Shown here: positions 1 to 8,366 of the stretch, piece by piece | How positions within the stretch are numbered: position 1 is the first letter of the stretch | Layout: the number at the start of each line of letters is the position of its first letter | Assembly (NCBI GenBank): GCA_009777095.1 | Contig: WRMN01000009.1 | Span: forward strand, 1 to 63,419 | Length of the DNA stretch: 63,419 nt | Source: Bacteroidales bacterium | GTDB lineage: Bacteria; Bacteroidota; Bacteroidia; Bacteroidales; UBA932 | Direction of reading: 5' to 3' | Notes under the pieces: generated by a model | The model's database searches: none | What the model was told of the DNA's origin: nothing | The model's input: only the letters and a program-made list of their open reading frames with translations | Program-made: the position numbers and the translations under genes

Positions 1-130
1 CTTCGATTTGGAACTGCAAAATTAGATACTATTTTTTTGAAAAACAAATTTTTTCGAAAAAAAATTTTCAAAAATTTTATTTTTTTAGTAGAAAACATGA
101 TGGTGTTGCAAAAAATTCGTAATAATATTT

Positions 131-185
131 CACGCAAAGACGCAAAGACGCCAAGTTTTTCTTTGCGTCTTTGCGTCTTTGCGTG
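131..185. repeat. Perfect inverted repeat of CGCAAAGA units
   Basis: Arms at 131-150 and 166-185 are exact reverse complements of 20 bases, built from a tandem CGCAAAGA unit. The inner bases AAG and CTT pair again around a five-T loop. A transcript would form a very stable hairpin. It lies in the AT-rich, gene-free stretch 1-347, where I see no other feature. This looks like a dispersed Bacteroidetes repeat of unknown role rather than a terminator, because no gene ends beside it inside the window. Confidence 0.85.
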
Positions 186-347
186 ATTATTTATGACACA
201 ACCGAAAACATGACGTTAAATTTTTTCGACAAAAAAAATGCCCAAAAACAAAAAAATCTATTTTTGTCTATACTTTTTATCAACTTGAAAACTACTTTTG
301 CCGCGTTTTTTTATTCATTCAAATTAATATAAATTAATGTAAAACAC

Positions 348-1643
348 ATGGGTATATTCAAAAAAGAACGTACGGATGGCGCCACGTATGACGGTCAGGG
401 CGAAGAACGCAAGGGTTTCATAGACCGTATCAAGTACAACGGCGAGGCAGACGAATTGGTCTGGAAATTTCCTATCGAGAACCTCTCGATAGGGGCGCAA
501 CTGATTGTCAATCAAAGTCAGGAAGCGATATTTTATAAGGGCGGAGCGGCTTGCGGCGTCTTCGGACCGGGAACGCATACGCTCTCGGCAAACAACATCC
601 CGATACTGCAAAAGTTGATAAACCTTCCCTTTGGCAGCAACACGCCGTTTACAGCCGAGGTGTGGTATATCAACAAGACGGTCAAGCGCGGGATTAAATG
701 GGGCTCGGCATCGCCGGTTACGATTTTCGACCCGCTCTATCAGATGGAACTGCAAATCGGCGTGGCAGGCGAGTTCGGAGTGCGTATAGGCGACAGCGCG
801 CTGTTCATGACCGAAATAGTAGGAACGCTGCATCTGGCAACCACAGATGATATGACAAAGAATTTCAAGGCGTTAATCAGCCGGAAAATTTCTACGCTCA
901 TAAACAATTATGTGATGACCAACAACGTCAATTTCTCTCAACTTGCCGGCAAGACCGACGAGGCTTCGGATTTCATCCGTCGCGATATTGTGGAGGAGTT
1001 TGGCAAGTATGGCGTGGAGTTGGTGCAGTTTGACGTGGAGCGCATCGTTCCCATCGAAAACGAGCAACTTGCCGAAGCGCGCGAAATTCAGAAGCAACTC
1101 ACCCGTCAGCAGCGTCTGGGCTACACCTATCAGCAGGAGCGGCAGTTCGACGTGATGCAGACCGCAGCAGGCAACGAAGGTTCGGCAGGAACGATGATGG
1201 GCGCGGGAATGGGACTTGGAATGGGCTTCGGAATAGGCGGAGCCTTCGGAAATCAGATGGGACAGATGGCAGGAGTGATGCAACAGCCGCAAAATCAGCA
1301 GTATCAAAATCCGCAGTTTCAGCAGCCACAGCCGCAGTTTCAGCAGCAGCCGCAGCAACAGTTTCAGCAACCGCAGGGCATGCCGCCGGTTGCTCCGCCA
1401 CCGCCGCAGCAAACAGCATACTACGCGTTTGTGAACAATGCGCAACAGGGTCCTTTCGCGCCGGCGCAACTCGCGCAGTTGGCGCAAAGCGGACAAATAA
1501 CACGCGATACGTTGGTCTGGGCGGCTGGAATGGCGCAATGGACAAAGGCAGGCGATTGTGCGGAATTAGCCGCAATTTTCGGCGTTGCGCCGCCAATGCC
1601 ACCGATGCCGCCAATGCCACCAATGCCGCCGGTAATTCAGTGA
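348..1643 (+). CDS. SPFH (band 7) domain protein with C-terminal GYF_2 domain
   Basis: This 431-residue protein resembles the bacterial 'virion core protein/YdjI-type' SPFH family. The N-terminal 250 residues carry the SPFH fold region (for example FPIENLSIGAQLIVNQSQEA and a later VELVQFDVERIVP segment). A Gly/Met-rich stretch follows at about 285-310, then a Gln/Pro-rich linker at 310-355. A GYF_2-like module comes next (YYAFVNNAQQGPF ... DTLVWAAGMAQWTKA), and the protein ends in Pro-Pro-Met repeats. There is no signal peptide or clear membrane segment. SPFH proteins scaffold membrane microdomains, and GYF_2 modules bind proline-rich partners. The next gene, a membrane protein 31 bp downstream, may be a partner. 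The exact role is unknown. Confidence 0.8.
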   Translation: MGIFKKERTDGATYDGQGEERKGFIDRIKYNGEADELVWKFPIENLSIGAQLIVNQSQEAIFYKGGAACGVFGPGTHTLSANNIPILQKLINLPFGSNTPFTAEVWYINKTVKRGIKWGSASPVTIFDPLYQMELQIGVAGEFGVRIGDSALFMTEIVGTLHLATTDDMTKNFKALISRKISTLINNYVMTNNVNFSQLAGKTDEASDFIRRDIVEEFGKYGVELVQFDVERIVPIENEQLAEAREIQKQLTRQQRLGYTYQQERQFDVMQTAAGNEGSAGTMMGAGMGLGMGFGIGGAFGNQMGQMAGVMQQPQNQQYQNPQFQQPQPQFQQQPQQQFQQPQGMPPVAPPPPQQTAYYAFVNNAQQGPFAPAQLAQLAQSGQITRDTLVWAAGMAQWTKAGDCAELAAIFGVAPPMPPMPPMPPMPPVIQ

Positions 1644-1674
1644 CGTTTTAATAAAATATTTAAAAGATAGTAAC

Positions 1675-2712
1675 ATGAAAAAATTAGTTTTTCTTTTACT
1701 AATAATGCTGTTGCCGATGATAGCGTCGGCGCAGTGGTTCAGCCCTGACATTCCGGAAGAAGATGAATTTCTTTTTCTGTTTGAGAGAGCCATTGTAAGC
1801 AGCATGAAAGTCGCGTCGGTCAAAAAGACAGAGAAAGTTTTTGTTGAGGAATCTATGGCGACAGGTTGGTGTAAAGTGAAATACACAAATTCCGAAGGCA
1901 AGGAAATTGAAGGTTACACCAAAATGCAGGTACTAAAACCTCTTGACGATGTGGCTGCTCAAATGAAAGAACAAAGAAACAATTTTACACTTGGACAATG
2001 GAAAGTGGTAACATTTGTAATCATCTTTATCGTTATCGGATTGGCTGCATTGTTCATGGAGTTTCTCGGTCGGTGGGGGCTGATTTTGCAAATATTGGCG
2101 ATAACGGTTCTTTGTGCGCTCGAATTTTGGTTTTTAACCCAAACGGAAGGCTTTACTTTCTATTTGCCCTCCGTTGTAGGCTGGAAAAAGGCGGCAACAG
2201 GTTTTCTATTTTTAGTAATTTTTCTTGGCTCACAATTTTTTCTTTGGATAATGACGCTCCTTCGTATTTCAGTAGATGCGCTTGGAACGGCAATGGTGGG
2301 GTTGGCTCTGTCGGTGTTAACTGTCGTTGTTGCATGGCTTGTTGTGTTTTTCTTCGCAGGTGGCGGAAAATATGATTTGTGGGAGAAATATATCGGCATT
2401 GGTTACTGGATTTTGATAGGAATAGTTACCATTACTGCGATGTTTTCCTGCAATTATTTTTGGGAAAGAGTTCTGTTTCTACTTGTTTTTGTGGTTGGTG
2501 TTGTTCCCCTTACCATACTTGCATTAGAGGTATTAATTGGCAGTGTTGTTGTCGCTGGTATCCTATTCCTTATACAGGTATTGCTGAAAGGAGGAAGTTC
2601 AAAGGGAGGAAGTTCAAAGGGAGGTTCGTCAAGCAGCGAAGAATCGTACTTTGATAAACACAGACGGTTACAAAATGACGGTTATACACGAGGTGGCTAT
2701 AAAGCCCCTTAA
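1675..2712 (+). CDS. Membrane protein with signal peptide and SH3-like segment, function unknown
   Basis: This 345-residue protein begins with a signal peptide (MKKLVFLLLIMLLPMIASAQ). A periplasmic segment of about 85 residues follows whose GWCKVKYTNSEGKEIEGYTK stretch resembles a bacterial SH3 domain. About six hydrophobic segments lie between residues 108 and 300. The tail holds three GGSSKGG-type repeats, encoded by a repeated GGAGGAAGTTCAAAG unit. It starts 31 bp after the SPFH/GYF gene, so the two are probably co-transcribed. I recognise no catalytic motif. Membrane location is well supported, but the function is not. Confidence 0.7.
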   Translation: MKKLVFLLLIMLLPMIASAQWFSPDIPEEDEFLFLFERAIVSSMKVASVKKTEKVFVEESMATGWCKVKYTNSEGKEIEGYTKMQVLKPLDDVAAQMKEQRNNFTLGQWKVVTFVIIFIVIGLAALFMEFLGRWGLILQILAITVLCALEFWFLTQTEGFTFYLPSVVGWKKAATGFLFLVIFLGSQFFLWIMTLLRISVDALGTAMVGLALSVLTVVVAWLVVFFFAGGGKYDLWEKYIGIGYWILIGIVTITAMFSCNYFWERVLFLLVFVVGVVPLTILALEVLIGSVVVAGILFLIQVLLKGGSSKGGSSKGGSSSSEESYFDKHRRLQNDGYTRGGYKAP

Positions 2713-2724
2713 TTCGTAATGTAA

Positions 2725-2897
2725 ATGAGCGAATTAGAAAAAATATTAGAAAATGCACGCGAAAAAGTAAAATCAGGCGATTGGATTTACTTTACAGAAA
2801 CTGATGCATTTTTCTTGAATATGAGGAAAATGACTGTTACGAAGGATATACTGTAGAATATATTGAAAAACACCGTAGTATTCCGCTGGACGAATAA
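2725..2897 (+). pseudogene. Small gene broken by a frameshift
   Basis: ATG at 2725 opens a frame starting MSELEKILENAREKVKSGDW and running to a stop at 2854-2856 (43 residues). A second frame takes over near the T-rich run at about 2806-2814 and reads LEYEENDCYEGYTVEYIEKH to a stop at 2895-2897. The second frame is acidic and protein-like, while the end of the first frame is not. The simplest reading is a protein of about 57 residues broken by one missing base, either a real frameshift or a sequencing error. It follows the membrane protein by 12 bp. The family was not recognised. Confidence 0.55.
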
Positions 2898-2898
2898 A

Positions 2899-2917
2899 GA
2901 TAAAAACGCCAGCCGCT
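2899..2917 (+). repeat. 19-bp motif shared with 63161-63179
   Basis: GATAAAAACGCCAGCCGCT here and GATAGAAACGCCAGCCGCT at 63161-63179 match at 18 of 19 positions. Each copy lies just downstream of an accessory-type gene, 2 bp after the frameshifted gene here and 31 bp after the TIR gene there. It may be the end of a dispersed repeat. No function can be assigned from two copies. Confidence 0.5.
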
Positions 2918-2981
2918 TTTTATTTTTTTTTCCTCATTACTAATAATTTATATTTTTATTAATATTTTTTTTACATCAACC

Positions 2982-3013
2982 TTGTTGTATTAAAAAAATA
3001 GTTACTACATTTG
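2982..3013 (+). promoter_or_regulatory. Promoter of the polysaccharide utilisation operon
   Basis: TTGTTG at 2982-2987 and TACATTTG at 3006-3013, separated by 18 bp, match the Bacteroidetes -33 (TTG) and -7 (TAnnTTTG) elements. Transcription should start near 3020, giving an untranslated leader of about 160 bases before the SusC start at 3183. The palindromic operator at 3040-3061 lies just downstream of that start, which is where a repressor would block elongation. The rest of 2898-3182 is AT-rich with nothing else recognisable. Confidence 0.6.
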
Positions 3014-3039
3014 TCAAATTATTTTGTGGGTTGGGTCGC

Positions 3040-3061
3040 TTTATGCAATCGATTGCATAAA
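3040..3061. promoter_or_regulatory. LacI-type operator, 22-bp perfect palindrome
   Basis: TTATGCAATCGATTGCATAA (3041-3060) is a perfect palindrome, extended by one more complementary pair to 22 bp. The central CG and even symmetry are typical of LacI/GalR operators. The core GCAATCGATTGC recurs only at 24847-24858, in front of the small peptide/VOC genes whose convergent neighbour encodes a LacI regulator. I infer that this regulator controls both sites. Confidence 0.75.
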
Positions 3062-3182
3062 ATGTAAATTGCTGAAAGATAAAAACTTGAATATTTACAA
3101 TCATCAATAAATAGATAAAATGACCGATTTATTCCAAATAAAAAATAATTTAAAATTAATCATTACGTAAACCTATATTAAT

Positions 3183-6100
3183 ATGAAAAAATCCTGTTAT
3201 AAGCAACGAGACTATCGGCTAAAAGCCTCGTCCATGATGCAGGTTGCAGTTGTACTACTGCTATGCTTCATTATGTCTCATGCGGCATTTGCCCAAAGTC
3301 AAGATGCTAATCAGCCTCGCGAAATTAAGGGTACTGTTACCGATGCACTTACTAAAGAACCCTTGCCGGGTGTTACTGTACTGTTAAAAGGCACAAGAAC
3401 AATGGTTATTTCGGGAGATGATGGGCGATATGCCCTCACTGTTCCCGCCGGTAATCAGGTTTTGGTATTCTCCTTCATAGGATTTATTACGCAGGAATCC
3501 ATGGTGGGAGATAGGGCAATTCTTGATGTAGAAATGCGGGAGGATACTAAAATGTTAGATGAGGTGGTAGTGGTAGGATACGGTACGCAGAAAAAAAGCG
3601 ATGTTACCGGCGCCATTGCCACACTGTCGAGAGAACGTTTAGAAAATATGCCTTCCGCCTCCGTATCGCAACTGCTGCAAGGTGCTGTGGCCGGCTTGAA
3701 CTTTTCAGTTAACAACGCCAGCGCTAACCCCGATGGAGATAATATCATTTTGATCCGCGGGCGTAACTCTATTGCGGCTTCCAATGATCCGCTGCTCATT
3801 GTGGACGGCGTGCCTTTCAACGGCTCGCTGGGTGAAATTGCCCAGGGCGATATCCAATCATTGTCGATACTTAAAGACGCTTCTTCAACGGCTATCTACG
3901 GTTCCCGTGCGTCTAACGGCGTTATCTTAATAAACACCAAGCAGGGGAAGGAAGGTAAGCTTACCGTGAAATATGAAGGTTATTATTCATTGCAGTTTAT
4001 ATCCAATTTCCCCCGCGTGATGAATGTAGATGAGTATATTACTTACCAAAACATTCGTAGGGGCGGCGGCGAGATTGACCCCGATGATCCTGAGACTTGG
4101 CCGGGATTATCTGATTATGAGAAAGAAACGGCCTATATGATGAATGCCGGTCTTTATCCTAAATATTATTGGAGCGACCTTATTTTGCGTACCGGCAATA
4201 GTCAGCGCCACCAGGTTTCGGTTTCCGGCGGCTCTGACATGACCAAATTCAACGTCAGCGCCTATATGATAAATACCAAAGGAGTTGTGCAGCGTGACGA
4301 TTTTCAACGCTACAACCTCCGCGCCAACCTTACGCTATCTCTTGCAAAATGGCTGTCTTTCAAGACCAATAACGTAGTAGATTATAGTGATGAAAGTGGC
4401 GTATATCCCCGTTTTCAAGATGCTTTCAACAAGTCGCCCCTTTTGCGCCCCTGGAATTGGGAATTTCCCGACGACTATAGCGTCAACATTATGCCCGCCG
4501 GACCGGGATCTCCGAATGTTTTAAACCCTCTTACCTCTATGCTGTGGGACGATAGTAGCTTGCAATATACGGGAACAACCACTAACTCTCTGGAGGCAAA
4601 CTTCGGCTTTTTGGAAGGATTGAGCTACGAGCTGATTTTCAATGGGCAATTTAGAATGAACGATAAGGCGCAGTACGTACCCCTTGCTGCGAGAGGTGAA
4701 GGTAGATCCGATGTGTCTAACCGTATTAGAACCACCCTTTTGATAGAAAATATAGCGAAATTCAATCGTGTTTTTGACGAAAAACATGCAGTAAACCTCA
4801 CTGCTATGTATAGTTGGGAAGAAAAAGCGGATAAAACCAACGGTGTCATTAGCACAGGTTTTGCTAACGACTTCCTGTCCTGGTACGGCGCCAATCAGTC
4901 TGTTTCTTCCTTGCCTTATAATCCCTACAACAAAACTAATGTCTTGTCGTATATGTTCCGCGGTAGTTATAGCTATGACTCGCGGTATGGCGCTATTTAC
5001 ACTGTTCGACATGACGGCGCTTCGGTCTTCGGCAAGGATACCAAGTGGGGTACTTTTATGTCGGGCGGCGTACATTGGAACATGCATAATGAAGCCTTTT
5101 TCAAAAACTCTTTTCTGGCGCCCATAGTTAATGAACTGAAACTACGTTTAACTTACGGTTCCAATGGTAATATGGCCATTAATCCATACCAAACCATTGC
5201 CCAAATGGACAATTCCTACCCCTTTGGCAGCAATGAAACTTCCGACTACGTTGATGGCGGCGCGCCTGCCCCGGGCTTTCTTCCCTCAACCTTAGGTACG
5301 CCTGATCTTTCATGGGAAACCACCGACGCCCTTAACTTTGGCTTCGACTTCGGTTTACTCAACAACCGTATTAACGGAGACTTCAATATATACCACAACA
5401 TTACGCGCGATTTGTTACTTCTTCGCACTATCTCAGGCGTACATGGTAATACTTCTATATGGCAAAATGTGGGTAAGACCCAAAACCAGGGTGTGGAATT
5501 GGTGATAAATAGCGTGAATATCAGCGCTGATAATTTCACATGGTCAAGCAACTTTACCTTTTCTTATAACCGAAATAAAATACTCGAATTGCCCGACGGC
5601 GACGATACCGCCAACAGATGGTTCGTCGGCCAGCCTATCAGGGTGAACTACGATTATTATATTTCAGGCATCTGGCAGGAGCATGAAGCAGGCTTGGCTA
5701 GCTTATTCGGCGCTCAGCCCGGCTATGCCAAGTACGACAAGAGAGGCGACAATCCTATTCAGGAAGGCTACAACGATGGCGACCGCCAGATTATCGGCTC
5801 GCCCGAAGCCTCTACGCTCTTTGGCTTAACAAATACCTTCAACTACCAAAATTTTAGCCTTTCCTTTTTCCTCTATGCTGCACTGGGAGGCGTGAAGCAC
5901 AATTTTCTCTATGATACCAACAATAATAATGGAGTATATCGTGATTGGTGGACGCCGGAGAATCCTACCAACAAAATGTGGAGTACCGACAATCAGGCCA
6001 ACGCTTATGTTACAGGTAGTAACAACCGACCGCGAAAATATGAAAAAACCGACTTCCTGCGCGTGAAAGACCTTACTTTGAGCTATACCATTCCCACACA

Positions 6101-6266
6101 GTATATTGGTAAGATTGGCTTGTCGAACCTCAATGTGTATGTATCTGTGCGGAACCTTTGGACTATTACCGGATTTGGCGGTATGGACCCTGAATTGTCC
6201 GGCGACCGCGACCGCGCCGTTCCATTAAACCGTGAATTAATGTTCGGTCTAAAACTTTCTTTCTAA
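3183..6266 (+). CDS. SusC-like TonB-dependent outer-membrane transporter
   Basis: This 1027-residue protein begins with a signal peptide ending near AAFAQ. A carboxypeptidase-regulatory-like beta-sandwich follows at about residues 45-130 (REIKGTVTDALTKEPLPGVT). The SusC signature LDEVVVVGYGTQKKSDVTG leads into the plug domain, and a long beta-barrel ends in the aromatic C-terminus GLKLSF. It pairs with the SusD-like lipoprotein 30 bp downstream. SusCD complexes import oligosaccharides across the outer membrane using TonB energy. It is the first gene of the operon, directly behind the promoter and LacI-type operator. The substrate cannot be read from the sequence, though the lyase downstream favours a uronic-acid-containing or otherwise anionic glycan. 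Confidence 0.95.
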   Translation: MKKSCYKQRDYRLKASSMMQVAVVLLLCFIMSHAAFAQSQDANQPREIKGTVTDALTKEPLPGVTVLLKGTRTMVISGDDGRYALTVPAGNQVLVFSFIGFITQESMVGDRAILDVEMREDTKMLDEVVVVGYGTQKKSDVTGAIATLSRERLENMPSASVSQLLQGAVAGLNFSVNNASANPDGDNIILIRGRNSIAASNDPLLIVDGVPFNGSLGEIAQGDIQSLSILKDASSTAIYGSRASNGVILINTKQGKEGKLTVKYEGYYSLQFISNFPRVMNVDEYITYQNIRRGGGEIDPDDPETWPGLSDYEKETAYMMNAGLYPKYYWSDLILRTGNSQRHQVSVSGGSDMTKFNVSAYMINTKGVVQRDDFQRYNLRANLTLSLAKWLSFKTNNVVDYSDESGVYPRFQDAFNKSPLLRPWNWEFPDDYSVNIMPAGPGSPNVLNPLTSMLWDDSSLQYTGTTTNSLEANFGFLEGLSYELIFNGQFRMNDKAQYVPLAARGEGRSDVSNRIRTTLLIENIAKFNRVFDEKHAVNLTAMYSWEEKADKTNGVISTGFANDFLSWYGANQSVSSLPYNPYNKTNVLSYMFRGSYSYDSRYGAIYTVRHDGASVFGKDTKWGTFMSGGVHWNMHNEAFFKNSFLAPIVNELKLRLTYGSNGNMAINPYQTIAQMDNSYPFGSNETSDYVDGGAPAPGFLPSTLGTPDLSWETTDALNFGFDFGLLNNRINGDFNIYHNITRDLLLLRTISGVHGNTSIWQNVGKTQNQGVELVINSVNISADNFTWSSNFTFSYNRNKILELPDGDDTANRWFVGQPIRVNYDYYISGIWQEHEAGLASLFGAQPGYAKYDKRGDNPIQEGYNDGDRQIIGSPEASTLFGLTNTFNYQNFSLSFFLYAALGGVKHNFLYDTNNNNGVYRDWWTPENPTNKMWSTDNQANAYVTGSNNRPRKYEKTDFLRVKDLTLSYTIPTQYIGKIGLSNLNVYVSVRNLWTITGFGGMDPELSGDRDRAVPLNRELMFGLKLSF

Positions 6267-6296
6267 TTTGATAATAAATATAAAAGTAATGGCAAT

Positions 6297-8300
6297 ATGA
6301 AAACTTTGAAATATATATTACCGATTATCTTGTTAGCATTATTTGCTTGCGACAAGGACTATCTGAATGAAACACCGCCGGATACAATAACTGCCGATGT
6401 ATTGTATAAATCAGCCCTTGGTTTCCAGTCAGGCCTCAATGGTATCTACGGCCTTATGCGTGCCGAACGCCAGGGAGTATCTTGGAATGGTGGTATGAGC
6501 AACTATCAATATGAGGTGGGGGCAAGTTTCTATGTGGGAGTTGATGATATTCATTCGGGAAGTGGCTCCGGACAGGACCCCGTTAACGTAGTGGTAAATC
6601 AGGCCGGCGCGAGAATTAATTCGCCCGACAGAAATTACCTCTCTAATTTATTCAACTGGCTTTACTCTGTGATTAACGCGGCCAATACCATTATCAATCG
6701 TGCGGAAATGGAGGATATAGATTGGCTATTAAATGGGCAAGACCAAAAGGCTCGTGTGCTGGGCGAAGCGCATTTGGCGCGCGGCTGGGCCTACCGTTTG
6801 TTAGTAGCCGGTTGGGGAGACGTTCCCATTAAACTTGATGAGTCGGAGGGAACCAATATCCAAACAGACTTTGAACGTGCACCGGAACAGGAAGTCTGGG
6901 CACAAATGAAAGAGGACTTTTTAATTGCTGCAAGAAATATTCCATGGAGACCTTATACTACAGGTTCTCCTACCAAGGGAGTAGCCCTGCACTATTTAGC
7001 TGAGGCCTGTTTGGCGCTCAATGAACCCGACCAAGCTGAACGCTATCTCAATATCCTGATTGGCAATGGTACAATTAGCGCTGAGGATATACCAACCTTC
7101 GGCTCTACTGACCGCAGTTTATATAAAGTAGGCCTCCCCAATGCCTATAATGAAATGTTTGAACCTAATAATGTTGATTGGGCTGTTAATTCTGAAACCC
7201 TCTGGACCTGGCAATGGGCTGTTAACACCGTAGGCGGCGGTAATAATACGCGCCGACAAACATTGGCGGCGCGTTTCGCCAACTCAGCTTATACGCTGGG
7301 TTCGGTAAATCACACTTGTTATTTCGACCGCCAAAGAATAGCGCTTAATCCTTCCGATGAACGTGGCGGTATGGGTTGGGGCGCCAGTTTTATCAACCCA
7401 CGGGTGTATAAGCTCTATTATCGCTCAAGTCCGGGCTTTGATCCGGCTAATCCGGATCCTCCGTATGCATCGGGATCTACAGCAACGGAAAATGTAAACT
7501 ACTGGAAAAATTTTGAATTTGAAGACCGCTTTAACGATAGGGCCTTCCGCAAATTTTTCCGTTTCGACCCTTCTGTTGATTCCTGGACAGGCAGAGATCT
7601 TAATCCAAATGCACCCATTCCGGAAAATTCACAGACAGGCCAACCATGGCAAATAGGAGATACCATTTATATGGGTATAGCCAGCAATAGTAACGACAAC
7701 GGTATGAGTAATATCGGATTGAGCATGGCCTATGACTACAGGATCAGCAATAGGACCTCCCAAACCGTACCTTATCCTGTCAAGTTCTCTTATACCAATC
7801 AGGGATATGCCTACAGGCTCTACTCGAACCTGAACCAAATTTACCTGCGTTTGGGCGAGTCCTACCTTTTGCGTGCTGAGGCACGGGTAAAAAGAGGCAA
7901 CTTATCCGGTGCTACCGATGATGTTAACATGCTTCGCACACGTGCGCGCGCCAGACTTATTGATGTAATACCCGGAGCCACTCTACAAGACCAGCTCGAC
8001 TTTATTTTGGACGAGCGCAGCCGTGAATTAATAGGCGAAGAGCAACGCCGCGCAACTCTTTCCCGCATGGGACGCTATGATTTTATGTGGCGCCGCGTGC
8101 AAATGTATAACTATACAGACCGCGATCGCATAGATAGGCAAGATATTCGATTTGCTATTCCCCAATCTGTAATTGACGCTAACCTTACCAAACCCTTCCC
8201 GCAAAATCCCGGCTGGAGCGGTGTGCCGATTAATTATTCTCTCTATCCGCTTATTGAATTTCCGTGGAGCGCAAACCTCCCCGAACCGGATATGAAATGA
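6297..8300 (+). CDS. SusD/RagB-like surface glycan-binding lipoprotein
   Basis: This 667-residue lipoprotein has a signal peptide with lipobox LFAC (Cys18) followed by the usual SusD opening DKDYLNETPPDTI. The N-terminal helical TPR-like part (ANTIINRAE, GEAHLARGWAYRLLVAGWGD) and the C-terminal RagB/SusD part (YLRLGESYLLRAEARVKRGN, ERSRELIGEEQRR) are both clear. It is somewhat longer than typical SusD proteins of 500-600 residues. SusD caps the SusC barrel and delivers glycan to it. It starts 30 bp after SusC and is surely translated from the same transcript. Confidence 0.95.
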   Translation: MKTLKYILPIILLALFACDKDYLNETPPDTITADVLYKSALGFQSGLNGIYGLMRAERQGVSWNGGMSNYQYEVGASFYVGVDDIHSGSGSGQDPVNVVVNQAGARINSPDRNYLSNLFNWLYSVINAANTIINRAEMEDIDWLLNGQDQKARVLGEAHLARGWAYRLLVAGWGDVPIKLDESEGTNIQTDFERAPEQEVWAQMKEDFLIAARNIPWRPYTTGSPTKGVALHYLAEACLALNEPDQAERYLNILIGNGTISAEDIPTFGSTDRSLYKVGLPNAYNEMFEPNNVDWAVNSETLWTWQWAVNTVGGGNNTRRQTLAARFANSAYTLGSVNHTCYFDRQRIALNPSDERGGMGWGASFINPRVYKLYYRSSPGFDPANPDPPYASGSTATENVNYWKNFEFEDRFNDRAFRKFFRFDPSVDSWTGRDLNPNAPIPENSQTGQPWQIGDTIYMGIASNSNDNGMSNIGLSMAYDYRISNRTSQTVPYPVKFSYTNQGYAYRLYSNLNQIYLRLGESYLLRAEARVKRGNLSGATDDVNMLRTRARARLIDVIPGATLQDQLDFILDERSRELIGEEQRRATLSRMGRYDFMWRRVQMYNYTDRDRIDRQDIRFAIPQSVIDANLTKPFPQNPGWSGVPINYSLYPLIEFPWSANLPEPDMK

Positions 8301-8366
8301 TCATTTGAATCTATTATTTATTATTTTACTATGAATGTTACTCCAAACTTGTAATTCGCAACTAAT

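Noticed and set aside
873-1538. Open minus-strand frame opposite the SPFH gene
   Set aside because: It is Leu/Arg-rich because the plus strand encodes Gln and Pro repeats. It has no family or start context.
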